A stretch of DNA of 64,000 bases from Alphaproteobacteria bacterium (GTDB lineage Bacteria; Pseudomonadota; Alphaproteobacteria; Sphingomonadales; Emcibacteraceae): positions 1-64,000 of the forward strand of contig NVTE01000009.1 in NCBI GenBank assembly GCA_002401455.1, in the 5' to 3' direction. Below the pieces are notes generated by a model. It was not told the DNA's origin and did not search any database. It worked only from the letters and a program-made list of their open reading frames with translations. The number at the start of each line of letters is the position of its first letter. Positions within the stretch are counted from its first letter, which is position 1. The translations under genes and the position numbers were made by a program. Below are positions 38,076-47,780 of the stretch, one piece after another.

Positions 38076-41000
38076 TTACTTAAAAGATGTCAGATTTTTC
38101 CTGATTTGCGCGGCATCCAGAGGTTTGTCGATGGCATCCAAAAATGCGGCGTAGAGGTCTGTCACCACGGCAAGTTTTGGTCTAGAGGTATTTTTATCTT
38201 TATAGATGTTATCATAGCTCAGCACAATCAGACCCAGAGCCAAGTCCGGCTTCCCCATCCTGAAATGCAACCATCCTAGCCGGGCTTTCGAAATTTCCAG
38301 TGCAAAAACATAATCGCCTTTATTTTCCTCTGAAAATCGGTCAATTGCCGCTTGAATATGCGTTAAGGCCTGATCATAATTCCCTATTTCACAATGGGCG
38401 AAACCCAGTTTGCTGCGCAAATAAGCGACACTGATTATGGAAAGTTCACCCTTCTTTTCATAGGCCTGCATAGCTTTCTCACAGATGGCTATGGCGTCAT
38501 CAAATCGTTTTTGGAGATTCAAATTATGGACAAGACTATCAAGAAGAGTAAGGCTAGTTTCATGATCATATCCCAATTCCTCGCCATATAACGCGTAGGA
38601 TTCTCTGATATTCTCTTCTGATTCTTCTATAAGTCCCTGATTTTCCAAACAATTTGCCAAGTTCCACAATAGTTTAGCACGCCACTGAATTCCTAGGACC
38701 TCACGCGCCTTGCCACTCCCCAGAAGGTAATTCAATAACGGTATCGCATCTATCCAACGCTGTTGTTCCATGAGGTTGTCGGAGAGTCTAATAACAGCAA
38801 AAAGGGTGTTTTTATGACCAACCCCAACAGCCTCTGTTGACTGCTCTATGGACTTATGATGATATTTTTCTGCCTCCAGATATCTTTTTTGGTGATCAAG
38901 GTTGATCGCCAGTTCTCGCGTTGTCCAGATGACAAACTCTTCCTCAGGCTGTTCTTCCTGATCAAAAATCTGAAAAGACCGTCGACAATATTTCTCAGCA
39001 ACTTCATATTGTCCCAAATTCTGATGAATGGTTGCAAGACGGTTTAACTGACGAAGACAATTGCGGTGATTAAGGCCATTGGCCTTCTCGGCATGGTGTA
39101 AACTGTTTAAATAAAAGGACTCTGCGACTTTATACTTCTCCTGATGAAAAAGTGATTCTGCAAGAAAAAAGTCCAGATCAACCGCGTCACCTTCTGAGAT
39201 ATCGATGTCTATTTTCATCATTTTCCGGAAAAGGTTTTCACTGTCGGCGTGTTTACCTTGAGGAGTCAGGCTAAGGGCTAATCTAAATATGGCCCAATAG
39301 ATTCTGTCGGGCTGTTCGGCAAAAAAATCTTCACATGTGGCCAGAGCTTTTCTGAATAATATCTCTGCCTCACCATATCTTTCCTGCTCACAAAGAAATT
39401 CGCCATGATCGAATTGGGACATTATTGATCCCGTGCCGTTTTTAATTGATCTGCTGCCGTTTTTATTCTCCGCTTTGTCAACAACAGCTAAAAGGCGATT
39501 GTAATAATCTTCTGCTTCTTCCAGCCGTTCCACTTTCTGCAACAGCTTGGCAAATAGATAAAGATGATTTACAGTATTTTCATGGTCCGGACCGTATTTT
39601 TTTTCAAAGATAGCAAGGCTTTCCCGCAGAAGTTCTTCGCCCTCATCATACTTCCCAAGCTTGATAACATTGATTGCTAAATTTAATATAGATTGCGATG
39701 TTCCGGCATGCTCCCGACCAAAAACACCTTCACCAATGCGCAGGCTTTCGCGGAATCTAATTTCGGCACTTTTAATCTTTCCAAGCGCGACCAGGGTATG
39801 GGCCACAAGACTGTTCGCATCTGCCATTTTATCACTCTCAGGGCCATAAAGACGTTTGATTTTCTCTTCATAATCCTTACTGATCGCGAAAGATTCCTCA
39901 TATTTCCCAAGCGCAGAAACCGCTTGTGAGAGATAATTTTGAGCTTTGAGAAGTTTGGGATGGGTTTCTTCAACCACCCCCTGTAATATTTCCATACTTT
40001 GTCTGAACAGACTTTCTGCTTCTCCATATTTTTCTTGATCATACAAACAATCTGCAAGATCAATCAGCAAAACGCCCCCAGCGTAGGAGGTCAATTTATT
40101 TTGACTCTCAATGACTTTAAAACTACGTCTTAAATCATTTTCTGCCTCCAGATAATCACACATAGCATTTAAAGCGATACCACGCGCCTGCAGGGCCTTC
40201 GCCAACAGCATATCGTCCCCTAGTCCTTGGGCAAGCTCTACGGCTTGTTCGGCAAATTTTTTCATTAGTGAATAATCAGAGTCCATTCCTGCGGCTCTTA
40301 CATTTAAACAGAAACCTATAATACGGACCTTTTGAGACTCACTAACCTCTCTTTCCATCAGGTGACTTTCCAATGTCCCCAGGACGGTTTTCAACATGTA
40401 GAAATTATACTCCCCCTCGAAAAATTCCATCGCCCGCAAAATGGGCTGGAAATATTGACTATCATTGAGCGCGATCGCCTGTTGAATCGCCTGCTCCAAG
40501 GCAGAAATAGTTTCATCAGAGAGATGCATTTCTTCGGATGATCTGAATTGACCCAAAAAATACTCAACATAGAACTTATGGCTTTCGCGCTTCTCATCAT
40601 CGGAAATAAGGCTGCTAACAACATCACGAACCAAACCGTTCAAGGTATAAAAACCCGCCATATCCGCGATAGGAGAGAAAATAGACAGTTCTACAATATC
40701 GTTGAATTCCCCGTCCGGAATGCCAATTTTAAATCGCCCGATTACAGCTTCTGCAATCTTTTTATTGAAACGATCAAGGGGGGACAGGCGAATAAGCAGC
40801 CATTTCATGCGTTCATCATAATCCCGGATAAAACGGGTAACCAGTTCATGTGTGATGGCATTGCGGCCACTGCCCTCTACTTTGAAATCATCCGGAACCG
40901 GTGGTTGCTGCGTATTGTATTTTAAATGCAGATAATGGTCCGCATGAAGGTCCAATAAAAAAGGATGCGCCGTTGCGATGGTATCGCCCGCATCTTTTAT

Positions 41001-42044
41001 ACTGGCACTCTTTACGATCTCCGCCCGGATGTCTTGTTCTTCAATGGGGATTAGGCTCAAGAAATGATCGGCATCCTCCGCCGCCAACCCGTCCAAGGCA
41101 TGATGAGCATCCACCATATCTTCGGTCCAGTCGTCATCCAGTACGGCCCAATGGAGCTTCTCCCGCGAGAAAAACACAAACAGGGCGTTCTTGACCAACA
41201 TGACCAATTCTTTAATGGCGCTATCCACAGGATGTTTTCTTAATTTCAGATTTGTCGGCTGGTCTTTCCACAGAATCTCATATTCATCAATGAAGATAAC
41301 AATCTTCTGTTTCGCTTCCTGTAGCCCCTGAAAGCCACCGGCCACCCGTGCGTTTTGGTAACGCCTGAGGTCCTGCGCCAGAAAATAGGGCAATAACTCT
41401 TCCACCTCCGAGCCCGGGATGATGTCTACACTATTGGGCTTTTGCAACCTGGAAAGTTCAGCAAATAATTTTTGCGTAATTATCCGGTTGCCCTTTTTAA
41501 CGACCCATCGTCCGCCTTTGGCCAGTAATGCGCCGACACCGGGCAGTCCGGCAAAAAGTTCAACAACCAAATCTCCACCCGCTTCGGCCACATTGGCGAA
41601 AAAATCTTCCCCCCGTGCGAACAGTCTTTTGACCTTGTCCGGTTGGGCTTGCTCGGCAAAGGATTTTTCCCAAAAAACCGCAAAAGCAATGTCAAACATG
41701 GCAAAGCTGATGTCATGCCTTTTGGCAAAATTATTGCGTAACCGCAGCATAACTTCCCACGCGGCGGCCTGGGCATTACCCCGCAGGTCAACATGGGCGG
41801 AGATAACATCGGCAAAGAGGTCTTTATCTTCGGGTTTAATATGTTTCAGGGATAAATTTAAGGCTTTGCACAGGGCCGTTTTCCCCTGACCGCCAACACC
41901 GTGATAAACAAGAATCTTAACTTTATCTCCCTTTATCTCAGCCAGCCGTTCGCGAAATAATTTGCGCGGCCCTTCCCGGTCAGTAAAGAGGTCCTCTGCC
42001 GGTGGTTTTTTATCTCGTGTGAGATACTTGGAACGTGGCGGCAT
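38076..42044 (-). CDS. STAND-type (NB-ARC/NACHT-like) ATPase with long tetratricopeptide repeat array
   Basis: Start refined to MPPRSKYLTRD (GAGGAG upstream; the longer ORF starts at 42107). Walker A YHGVGGQGKTALCK, Walker B KIVIFIDEYEILW, then many TPR-like repeats (e.g. EEAEDYYNRLLAVVDKAE, GEAEILFRKALATCEDFF). Confidence 0.82.
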   Translation of the reverse strand: MPPRSKYLTRDKKPPAEDLFTDREGPRKLFRERLAEIKGDKVKILVYHGVGGQGKTALCKALNLSLKHIKPEDKDLFADVISAHVDLRGNAQAAAWEVMLRLRNNFAKRHDISFAMFDIAFAVFWEKSFAEQAQPDKVKRLFARGEDFFANVAEAGGDLVVELFAGLPGVGALLAKGGRWVVKKGNRIITQKLFAELSRLQKPNSVDIIPGSEVEELLPYFLAQDLRRYQNARVAGGFQGLQEAKQKIVIFIDEYEILWKDQPTNLKLRKHPVDSAIKELVMLVKNALFVFFSREKLHWAVLDDDWTEDMVDAHHALDGLAAEDADHFLSLIPIEEQDIRAEIVKSASIKDAGDTIATAHPFLLDLHADHYLHLKYNTQQPPVPDDFKVEGSGRNAITHELVTRFIRDYDERMKWLLIRLSPLDRFNKKIAEAVIGRFKIGIPDGEFNDIVELSIFSPIADMAGFYTLNGLVRDVVSSLISDDEKRESHKFYVEYFLGQFRSSEEMHLSDETISALEQAIQQAIALNDSQYFQPILRAMEFFEGEYNFYMLKTVLGTLESHLMEREVSESQKVRIIGFCLNVRAAGMDSDYSLMKKFAEQAVELAQGLGDDMLLAKALQARGIALNAMCDYLEAENDLRRSFKVIESQNKLTSYAGGVLLIDLADCLYDQEKYGEAESLFRQSMEILQGVVEETHPKLLKAQNYLSQAVSALGKYEESFAISKDYEEKIKRLYGPESDKMADANSLVAHTLVALGKIKSAEIRFRESLRIGEGVFGREHAGTSQSILNLAINVIKLGKYDEGEELLRESLAIFEKKYGPDHENTVNHLYLFAKLLQKVERLEEAEDYYNRLLAVVDKAENKNGSRSIKNGTGSIMSQFDHGEFLCEQERYGEAEILFRKALATCEDFFAEQPDRIYWAIFRLALSLTPQGKHADSENLFRKMMKIDIDISEGDAVDLDFFLAESLFHQEKYKVAESFYLNSLHHAEKANGLNHRNCLRQLNRLATIHQNLGQYEVAEKYCRRSFQIFDQEEQPEEEFVIWTTRELAINLDHQKRYLEAEKYHHKSIEQSTEAVGVGHKNTLFAVIRLSDNLMEQQRWIDAIPLLNYLLGSGKAREVLGIQWRAKLLWNLANCLENQGLIEESEENIRESYALYGEELGYDHETSLTLLDSLVHNLNLQKRFDDAIAICEKAMQAYEKKGELSIISVAYLRSKLGFAHCEIGNYDQALTHIQAAIDRFSEENKGDYVFALEISKARLGWLHFRMGKPDLALGLIVLSYDNIYKDKNTSRPKLAVVTDLYAAFLDAIDKPLDAAQIRKNLTSFK

Positions 42045-42113
42045 ACTCTCCTCTTTTTCCTGAATAATGTCTTCTAGAAACTTATTGCATGAAGCAAGGG
42101 GCTGCAAGTGTTA

Positions 42114-42564
42114 ATAAAGCGCCATTGCTTTTGATATTGTCTATGCCGTTGATCCAGATGAACCATATATGGTTCGGGTGGCCAAGACAGCGATCAACTG
42201 GGGCTATACCAATTGGAAGGGTATGACCTTTGGGCTGATTTTCGCTGCCGCCTTTCTGGCATTTCTATTATTATTGCTAAAATGGGGACGGTCACGTAAT
42301 CCGATACTCAACAGTCTTAAGGGGCTGGTGACGGGTGTCCCGTTATGCGTTTGTGTCAACTGCACGATGCCGATTGCGTTTGATGTGATTGTGGTGGCCA
42401 CCCTGATTGCTATTGGGATGCCGGTTGGGTTGGCCATGACCCTGCTGTTTTCACTGGATATTTTCAATATTTATCCTGCCATGGTCATTGGGCAGTATAT
42501 CTCCCGCAAGCTTTCGCTTTTTTTGCTGGTAAGCGTGGGGAGTGGGGCGAGTGACCGGGATTGA
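42114..42564 (+). pseudogene. truncated integral-membrane permease fragment next to tRNA-His
   Basis: Open frame without an obvious start, SAIAFDIVYAVDPDEPYMVRVAKTAINWGYTNWKGMTFGLIFAAAFLAFLLLLLKW...GLVTGVPLCVCVNCTMPIAFDV...; 3' end runs into tRNA-His. Confidence 0.55.
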
Positions 42565-42620
42565 ACCGGCGACTTCCAGAATCACAATCTGGCGCTCTAA
42601 CCAACTGAGCTACACCCGCC
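42543..42620 (-). tRNA. tRNA-His(GTG)
   Basis: Minus strand G-GCGGGTG-TAGCTCAGTTGGTTAGAGC-GCCAGATTGTGATTCTGG-AAGTC-GCCGGTTCAATCCCGGT-CACTCGC-C-CCA; anticodon GTG, encoded CCA, extra G(-1). Confidence 0.96.
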
Positions 42621-42877
42621 ACAGGTTTGAGTGACGTTCTTTTACGTCCAGTTGGTCACAGGGTCAAGAGAAGATTTTACCTTTTTCACTAATCCCCCCC
42701 ACCGGCCCTTGCACACACCCCTGTCGACCCTGAAAATTCCCATGAAAGAATCCCCGCCCAGCTCATCTGCATAATTTTTAATCAGCCCCCGCCTATTTAT
42801 TAGGCATTTTTCATCTTTGTGCCCGCCAGAAACCCCTCTCGCCCTTGCATTTTATAAGTTTCCTCTCCGCCCCGGAA

Positions 42878-42895
42878 TTGGCACGAAAAATGCTT
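42878..42895 (+). promoter_or_regulatory. sigma-54 (RpoN) promoter of glnB-glnA
   Basis: TTGGCACGAAAAATGCTT: -24 GG and -12 GC with 12-nt spacing, about 60 bp upstream of glnB. Confidence 0.7.
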
Positions 42896-42927
42896 ATAAA
42901 GATGATGTACCGCCACATGAAATTTAG

Positions 42928-43293
<366 letters not shown>

Positions 43294-43343
43294 CTGACCC
43301 CTAAACCTCTTTTTGTACCCATACCAATCAGGAAACCAGAAAT

Positions 43344-44753
43344 ATGTCAGATATTAATACCGTCCTTGAAATGATCAAAGATAAAGACATTGCCTTCATC
43401 GACCTCCGTTTTACGGACCCGAAAGGCAAATGGCACCATCTTACCATGGATTCCAGCGTCTTTGATGAGGACATGCTCGAAGAAGGCGTGATGTTCGACG
43501 GCTCCTCCATTGCCGGCTGGAAGGCGATCAATGACTCCGACATGATCTTGATGCCCGACCCGACCAACATCACCATGGACCCCTTCATGGACCAGCCAAC
43601 AATGGTGCTGTTCTGCTCAATCCTGGAACCAGCCACCGGTGAGGGCTATGTCCGTGACCCCCGCTCCACCGCCCAACGTGCCGAAGAATATCTGAAATAC
43701 ACCGGCATTGGCGACACCGCCTATTTCGGTCCTGAGCCTGAATTCTTCATGTTTGATGATGTCAAATTCAACGTGGATTATAACAGCGCCGGCTATACCC
43801 TCGACGATATCGAAGGCCCGTATAACTCAAACCGTCAGGAAGAGTTTGGCAACCAGGGTCACCGTCCCGGCGTTAAAGGCGGCTATTTTCCGGTTGCCCC
43901 GGTCGACACCTGTTCCAACATCCGCGGCGAAATGGTTACCATCATGAAAGAGCTTGGCCTGCCCATGGACAAACATCACCATGAAGTTGCCCCGTCCCAG
44001 CATGAGCTTGGTATGATGTTCGGCACCCTGGTCCAGACCGCTGACCGGGTTCAGATCAATAAATATGTCACGCATCAGGTGGCCCATGAGCATGGCAAGA
44101 CCGCAACCTTCATGCCTAAGCCCATCGCCGAAGACAATGGCTCCGGCATGCATGTCCATATGTCCATATGGAGTGACGGAAATCCGCTGTTCGCCGGCAG
44201 TTCTTATGCTGACCTGTCCGAAACCGCGCTCTATTACATTGGTGGCATTATCAAGCATGCCAAGGCCCTGAACGCCTTCACCAACCCATCCACCAACAGC
44301 TACAAGCGCCTGGTGCCCGGATTTGAAGCCCCGGTCCTGCTGGCCTATTCCGCCCGCAACCGTTCAGCATCCTGTCGGATTCCCTACAGCACAAGCCCGA
44401 AAGGTAAACGGATTGAAGTGCGGTTCCCTGATCCGACCGCCAACCCGTACCTCGCCTTCGCAGCCATGCTGATGGCTGGCTTGGACGGCATTGAGAATAA
44501 AATCCACCCGGGCGATGCCATGGATAAAGATCTGTACGCCCTGCCACCAGAAGAACTGAAAGAAGTTCCGACCGTCGCCGCCTCCCTCGAAGAAGCCCTG
44601 GCCGCCCTGGATGCGGACCGTGAGTTCCTGAAAAAAGGCGATGTCTTCTCCGATGACCAGATCGATTCCTATATCGTCCTGAAACAGGAAGATATTGACG
44701 TGGTTCGCGTGCTGCCTCATCCGGCAGAATTTAAACTTTACTATTCTGCCTAA
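43344..44753 (+). CDS. glnA: glutamine synthetase type I
   Basis: [18 protein letters not shown] ... [10 protein letters not shown] ... [11 protein letters not shown] ... [36 protein letters not shown]. Confidence 0.98.
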   Translation: MSDINTVLEMIKDKDIAFIDLRFTDPKGKWHHLTMDSSVFDEDMLEEGVMFDGSSIAGWKAINDSDMILMPDPTNITMDPFMDQPTMVLFCSILEPATGEGYVRDPRSTAQRAEEYLKYTGIGDTAYFGPEPEFFMFDDVKFNVDYNSAGYTLDDIEGPYNSNRQEEFGNQGHRPGVKGGYFPVAPVDTCSNIRGEMVTIMKELGLPMDKHHHEVAPSQHELGMMFGTLVQTADRVQINKYVTHQVAHEHGKTATFMPKPIAEDNGSGMHVHMSIWSDGNPLFAGSSYADLSETALYYIGGIIKHAKALNAFTNPSTNSYKRLVPGFEAPVLLAYSARNRSASCRIPYSTSPKGKRIEVRFPDPTANPYLAFAAMLMAGLDGIENKIHPGDAMDKDLYALPPEELKEVPTVAASLEEALAALDADREFLKKGDVFSDDQIDSYIVLKQEDIDVVRVLPHPAEFKLYYSA

Positions 44754-44777
44754 TCCATTTAATAAAACCACCTGATG

Positions 44778-44813
44778 AACCTCAGCCCCTTGATCAGGGG
44801 CTGAGGTTTTTTT
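44778..44813 (+). terminator. Rho-independent terminator of glnA
   Basis: AACCTCAGCCCCT-TGATC-AGGGGCTGAGGTTTTTTT. Confidence 0.92.
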
Positions 44814-44898
44814 ACCTTACGGTTGTATTTATGAATAAGTTAATTATTAACTGTTTCAATCCATACTTCCTTCAGGAATAACAAAAAGAAGCAATAGA

Positions 44899-45435
44899 GT
44901 GCCGCATTTCAAACAATTTCAGCGCAAAGCAAAAGAGGAGAATATCAATTCTCAGACCCTGCTTGCGACAGATTACCTGAACCACTTCAATGAAGTTCAT
45001 ATGCTCATGGACATGCTACCCTCCATGCCAGACTGTATGGAGGATATTCGGGAGTGGGCCCCCATAAGTTATCAGGACCATTTCAGGAATAGTGTATTTG
45101 CGGCTAAAGACCTGGCCATTGAGGCCTACGAGCATTCCCCCGCTGAATACCGTCTGCCCTTTGAGCAGACCGTCGCTAAAATGGATGACCTGGTTCTGCA
45201 CACCATCGCCCAGGCAGAGGAACAGGTCGCCCGGGATGATGAGAGTGCCCTGCAAAGACTAATCGAGAGCTACACCCCCCTGATGATCGCCCTGATCGAA
45301 AAATGTGGCGGCATCATCAACGGTGAGAAACATATGACTCACCAGGACAGTATAGACCAATATTTTGACGATGATGAAGACAAGCTGGACGGTGAGGATC
45401 TGGACCAAGATGCGATTGACGACCTTTTTGGCTAG
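44899..45435 (+). CDS. hypothetical protein with acidic C-terminal tail containing two QDxID motifs
   Basis: 178 aa; helical body, tail THQDSIDQYFDDDEDKLDGEDLDQDAIDDLFG*. Confidence 0.65.
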   Translation: MPHFKQFQRKAKEENINSQTLLATDYLNHFNEVHMLMDMLPSMPDCMEDIREWAPISYQDHFRNSVFAAKDLAIEAYEHSPAEYRLPFEQTVAKMDDLVLHTIAQAEEQVARDDESALQRLIESYTPLMIALIEKCGGIINGEKHMTHQDSIDQYFDDDEDKLDGEDLDQDAIDDLFG

Positions 45436-45450
45436 GGAACCAAAGCCCGG

Positions 45451-46089
45451 CTAAAACCCTTCACAACAGAAAGCAACCAGGCGATCACGGGTCGTTTCCC
45501 ACGGCTCTTTTTTACAGGCCTTGTGAGATAGCAGGCTGATCCGGTGGAGATGATTGATGGTATGATGCATCACTCCCATTATAAAATGAATCCGCCAGTA
45601 AACATCTTCTTCGCTCAGTTCGGGTTTTATATTCTGGAAATAGGGCACAAAGCGGGCGAAAACATCCACTTCCTGTCGCAACACATTGTCCATGTCACTG
45701 GCCTCTTCCAGGTAAGACCGCGCCAGAAAACGGATATAGACTGAAAACCCTTTGTCCTCGTCACACAGCCAGTAGATAGGCGGCGTCAGCATGGCACTGA
45801 TCAGGTCCCGAAGGGTGACATCCCTGCCCTGTGCCTGTGCGGCTTCATCGGCCTCATGCAACAACCGCAGCCGCTCATGATTCATCAACGTCGCCCGACG
45901 CACATACACCGCCTGGAACAGACCCTGTTTGGAGCCGAAATAATAATTCACCGCCGATAAATTAACCGCGGCTTTCGAGGTTACCGCGCGAACGGAAACA
46001 CTGGCAAAACTGCCATTGGCAAAGAGTTCTTCGGAAACATCAAGAATGCGATCCCTGGCATTCTGACCGGTGTTTTTTTTGGGTTTCAT
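45451..46089 (-). CDS. TetR family transcriptional regulator
   Basis: ARDRILDVSEELFANGSFASVSVRAVTSKAAVNLSAVNYYFGSKQGLFQAVYVRR. Confidence 0.93.
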   Translation of the reverse strand: MKPKKNTGQNARDRILDVSEELFANGSFASVSVRAVTSKAAVNLSAVNYYFGSKQGLFQAVYVRRATLMNHERLRLLHEADEAAQAQGRDVTLRDLISAMLTPPIYWLCDEDKGFSVYIRFLARSYLEEASDMDNVLRQEVDVFARFVPYFQNIKPELSEEDVYWRIHFIMGVMHHTINHLHRISLLSHKACKKEPWETTRDRLVAFCCEGF

Positions 46090-46197
46090 GACTGATCTGC
46101 TTTTTAAGGAATTTTCTGTTTATGGCAACAGATTTACAACCTGTTTAAAACATACGTTTAGAATAGGGAAAGTGCAAGTTGTATTTAAGGTCAGGGC

Positions 46198-47007
46198 CTA
46201 GTTTTTGTCGCCCTTATCCGGACCAGACCCGGCTTGGGGCGAGGACGGTGTCGAGGCAGCCTGTTTCCCAAACCGTCGCCGGTGACGGATCACAGCCATA
46301 GGAATCGTCAGAACATACAGCAATCCGACCACCGACATTGTCGCCCAGATCTGGGTGACCAGCAGGGTGGCCAATATGGCAATACCCAGCAGGTAAAACA
46401 GTACATATCGCCGTTGAATGCTTAACTTCTTGAAAGTAAAAGTTGGCAGGCTGCTGACCGTCAGGGCCGCGATAACCCCGAGATAGATGCTACAGAAGAT
46501 CGGGTTTCTCAGGAATTCAAGGTCTGTCAGAAAATACAGGATCATCGGCCACAGCGCCAGGGCCGCCGAGGCCGGTGCCGGAATGCCGGAGAAATAATCC
46601 CGCTTTTCTTCCTCGTCGACCTCTTCATCCTCACTCATGGTATTAAACCGGGCCAGGCGCAGGGCCATGGCGATAGTGAAGACAAGGGCCAGCAACCAGC
46701 CGATGCCCTTCACGTCCCTGAGCGCCCAGGTATACATGATCACCGCCGGAGCCACGCCGAAACTGACAATATCCGACAGGGAATCAAGTTCGGCCCCGAA
46801 TTTGGACGTGCCCTTCAGCATCCGGGCCACCCGGCCATCCAGCCCATCCAGCACACCGGCAATCAGGATCGCCAACACAGCGCCCTCCCACCGGCCCAGA
46901 ATGGCAAACCTCAGGCCGGACATGCCCGCACAGATAGCCAGCACCGTGATCGCATTGGGCACCAGGCTGCGGATGGGGAAGATATGTCGGTCTTTCGAAT
47001 GGGGCAT
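46198..47007 (-). CDS. pssA: CDP-diacylglycerol--serine O-phosphatidyltransferase
   Basis: LDGLDGRVARMLKGTSKFGAELDSLSDIVSFGVAPA (CDP-alcohol phosphotransferase motif). Confidence 0.95.
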   Translation of the reverse strand: MPHSKDRHIFPIRSLVPNAITVLAICAGMSGLRFAILGRWEGAVLAILIAGVLDGLDGRVARMLKGTSKFGAELDSLSDIVSFGVAPAVIMYTWALRDVKGIGWLLALVFTIAMALRLARFNTMSEDEEVDEEEKRDYFSGIPAPASAALALWPMILYFLTDLEFLRNPIFCSIYLGVIAALTVSSLPTFTFKKLSIQRRYVLFYLLGIAILATLLVTQIWATMSVVGLLYVLTIPMAVIRHRRRFGKQAASTPSSPQAGSGPDKGDKN

Positions 47008-47029
47008 AGAATGAATTCCGGATTATAGC

Positions 47030-47749
47030 CTAACGAATGTCGCCTTCGCGGTTCCGTTCTTTGGTTTTTTCATTGGCAATGACGGTTTCGCCGGCAACCG
47101 CCCGCTGGCCGACACAGACCATGGAATGAACCCCTTCGGGCAGGTAAACATCCACCCGGCTGCCAAAACGGATCAGACCAAAGCGTTCGCCGGCCTTATA
47201 GTCCCGGCCATCTTCCGCCCAGCATAAGATGCGCCGGGCAATCAGCCCGGCAATCTGGACAAAGGCATATTCCCGACCTGAGGCAGTTTTCAGCAATAGC
47301 GCATGGCGCTCATTATCAACACTGGCTTTTTCCAGAGAGGCATTGAGGAACTTGCCTGGCGTATAGGCCTGTTTTACAATTGTGCCATCAATAGGCACCC
47401 GGTTCACATGGACATCAAAAACATTCATGAAAATGCTGACCCGGGTGCGGGTCTCGTCGCCAAGTCCCAACTCTTGCGGCGGCACGGCATCACACACCGA
47501 CTGGATGACCCCATCTGCCGGGCTGACCACCAGGCCGTCCTTGATGGGGGTTACCCGTTCGGGGTCCCGGAAGAAATAGGCGCACCAGATCGTTAATATC
47601 AGTCCGACGACACCCAGAAGATCCATCCCCAATAAATAAAACAAGACAGTGACGGCACCAAATCCCAGAATGAATTTATGCCCTTCCCGGTGAAAATAGG
47701 CTAATAATGGCGGTAATTTATCCATAATTTTATCCGTTGTGTTTGTCAT
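47030..47749 (-). CDS. psd: phosphatidylserine decarboxylase
   Basis: [12 protein letters not shown] ... [19 protein letters not shown]-like segment; ...[18 protein letters not shown]. Confidence 0.94.
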   Translation of the reverse strand: MTNTTDKIMDKLPPLLAYFHREGHKFILGFGAVTVLFYLLGMDLLGVVGLILTIWCAYFFRDPERVTPIKDGLVVSPADGVIQSVCDAVPPQELGLGDETRTRVSIFMNVFDVHVNRVPIDGTIVKQAYTPGKFLNASLEKASVDNERHALLLKTASGREYAFVQIAGLIARRILCWAEDGRDYKAGERFGLIRFGSRVDVYLPEGVHSMVCVGQRAVAGETVIANEKTKERNREGDIR

Positions 47750-47780
47750 ATGTTAGTTGTAATGCAGTCTGCGACCATCA

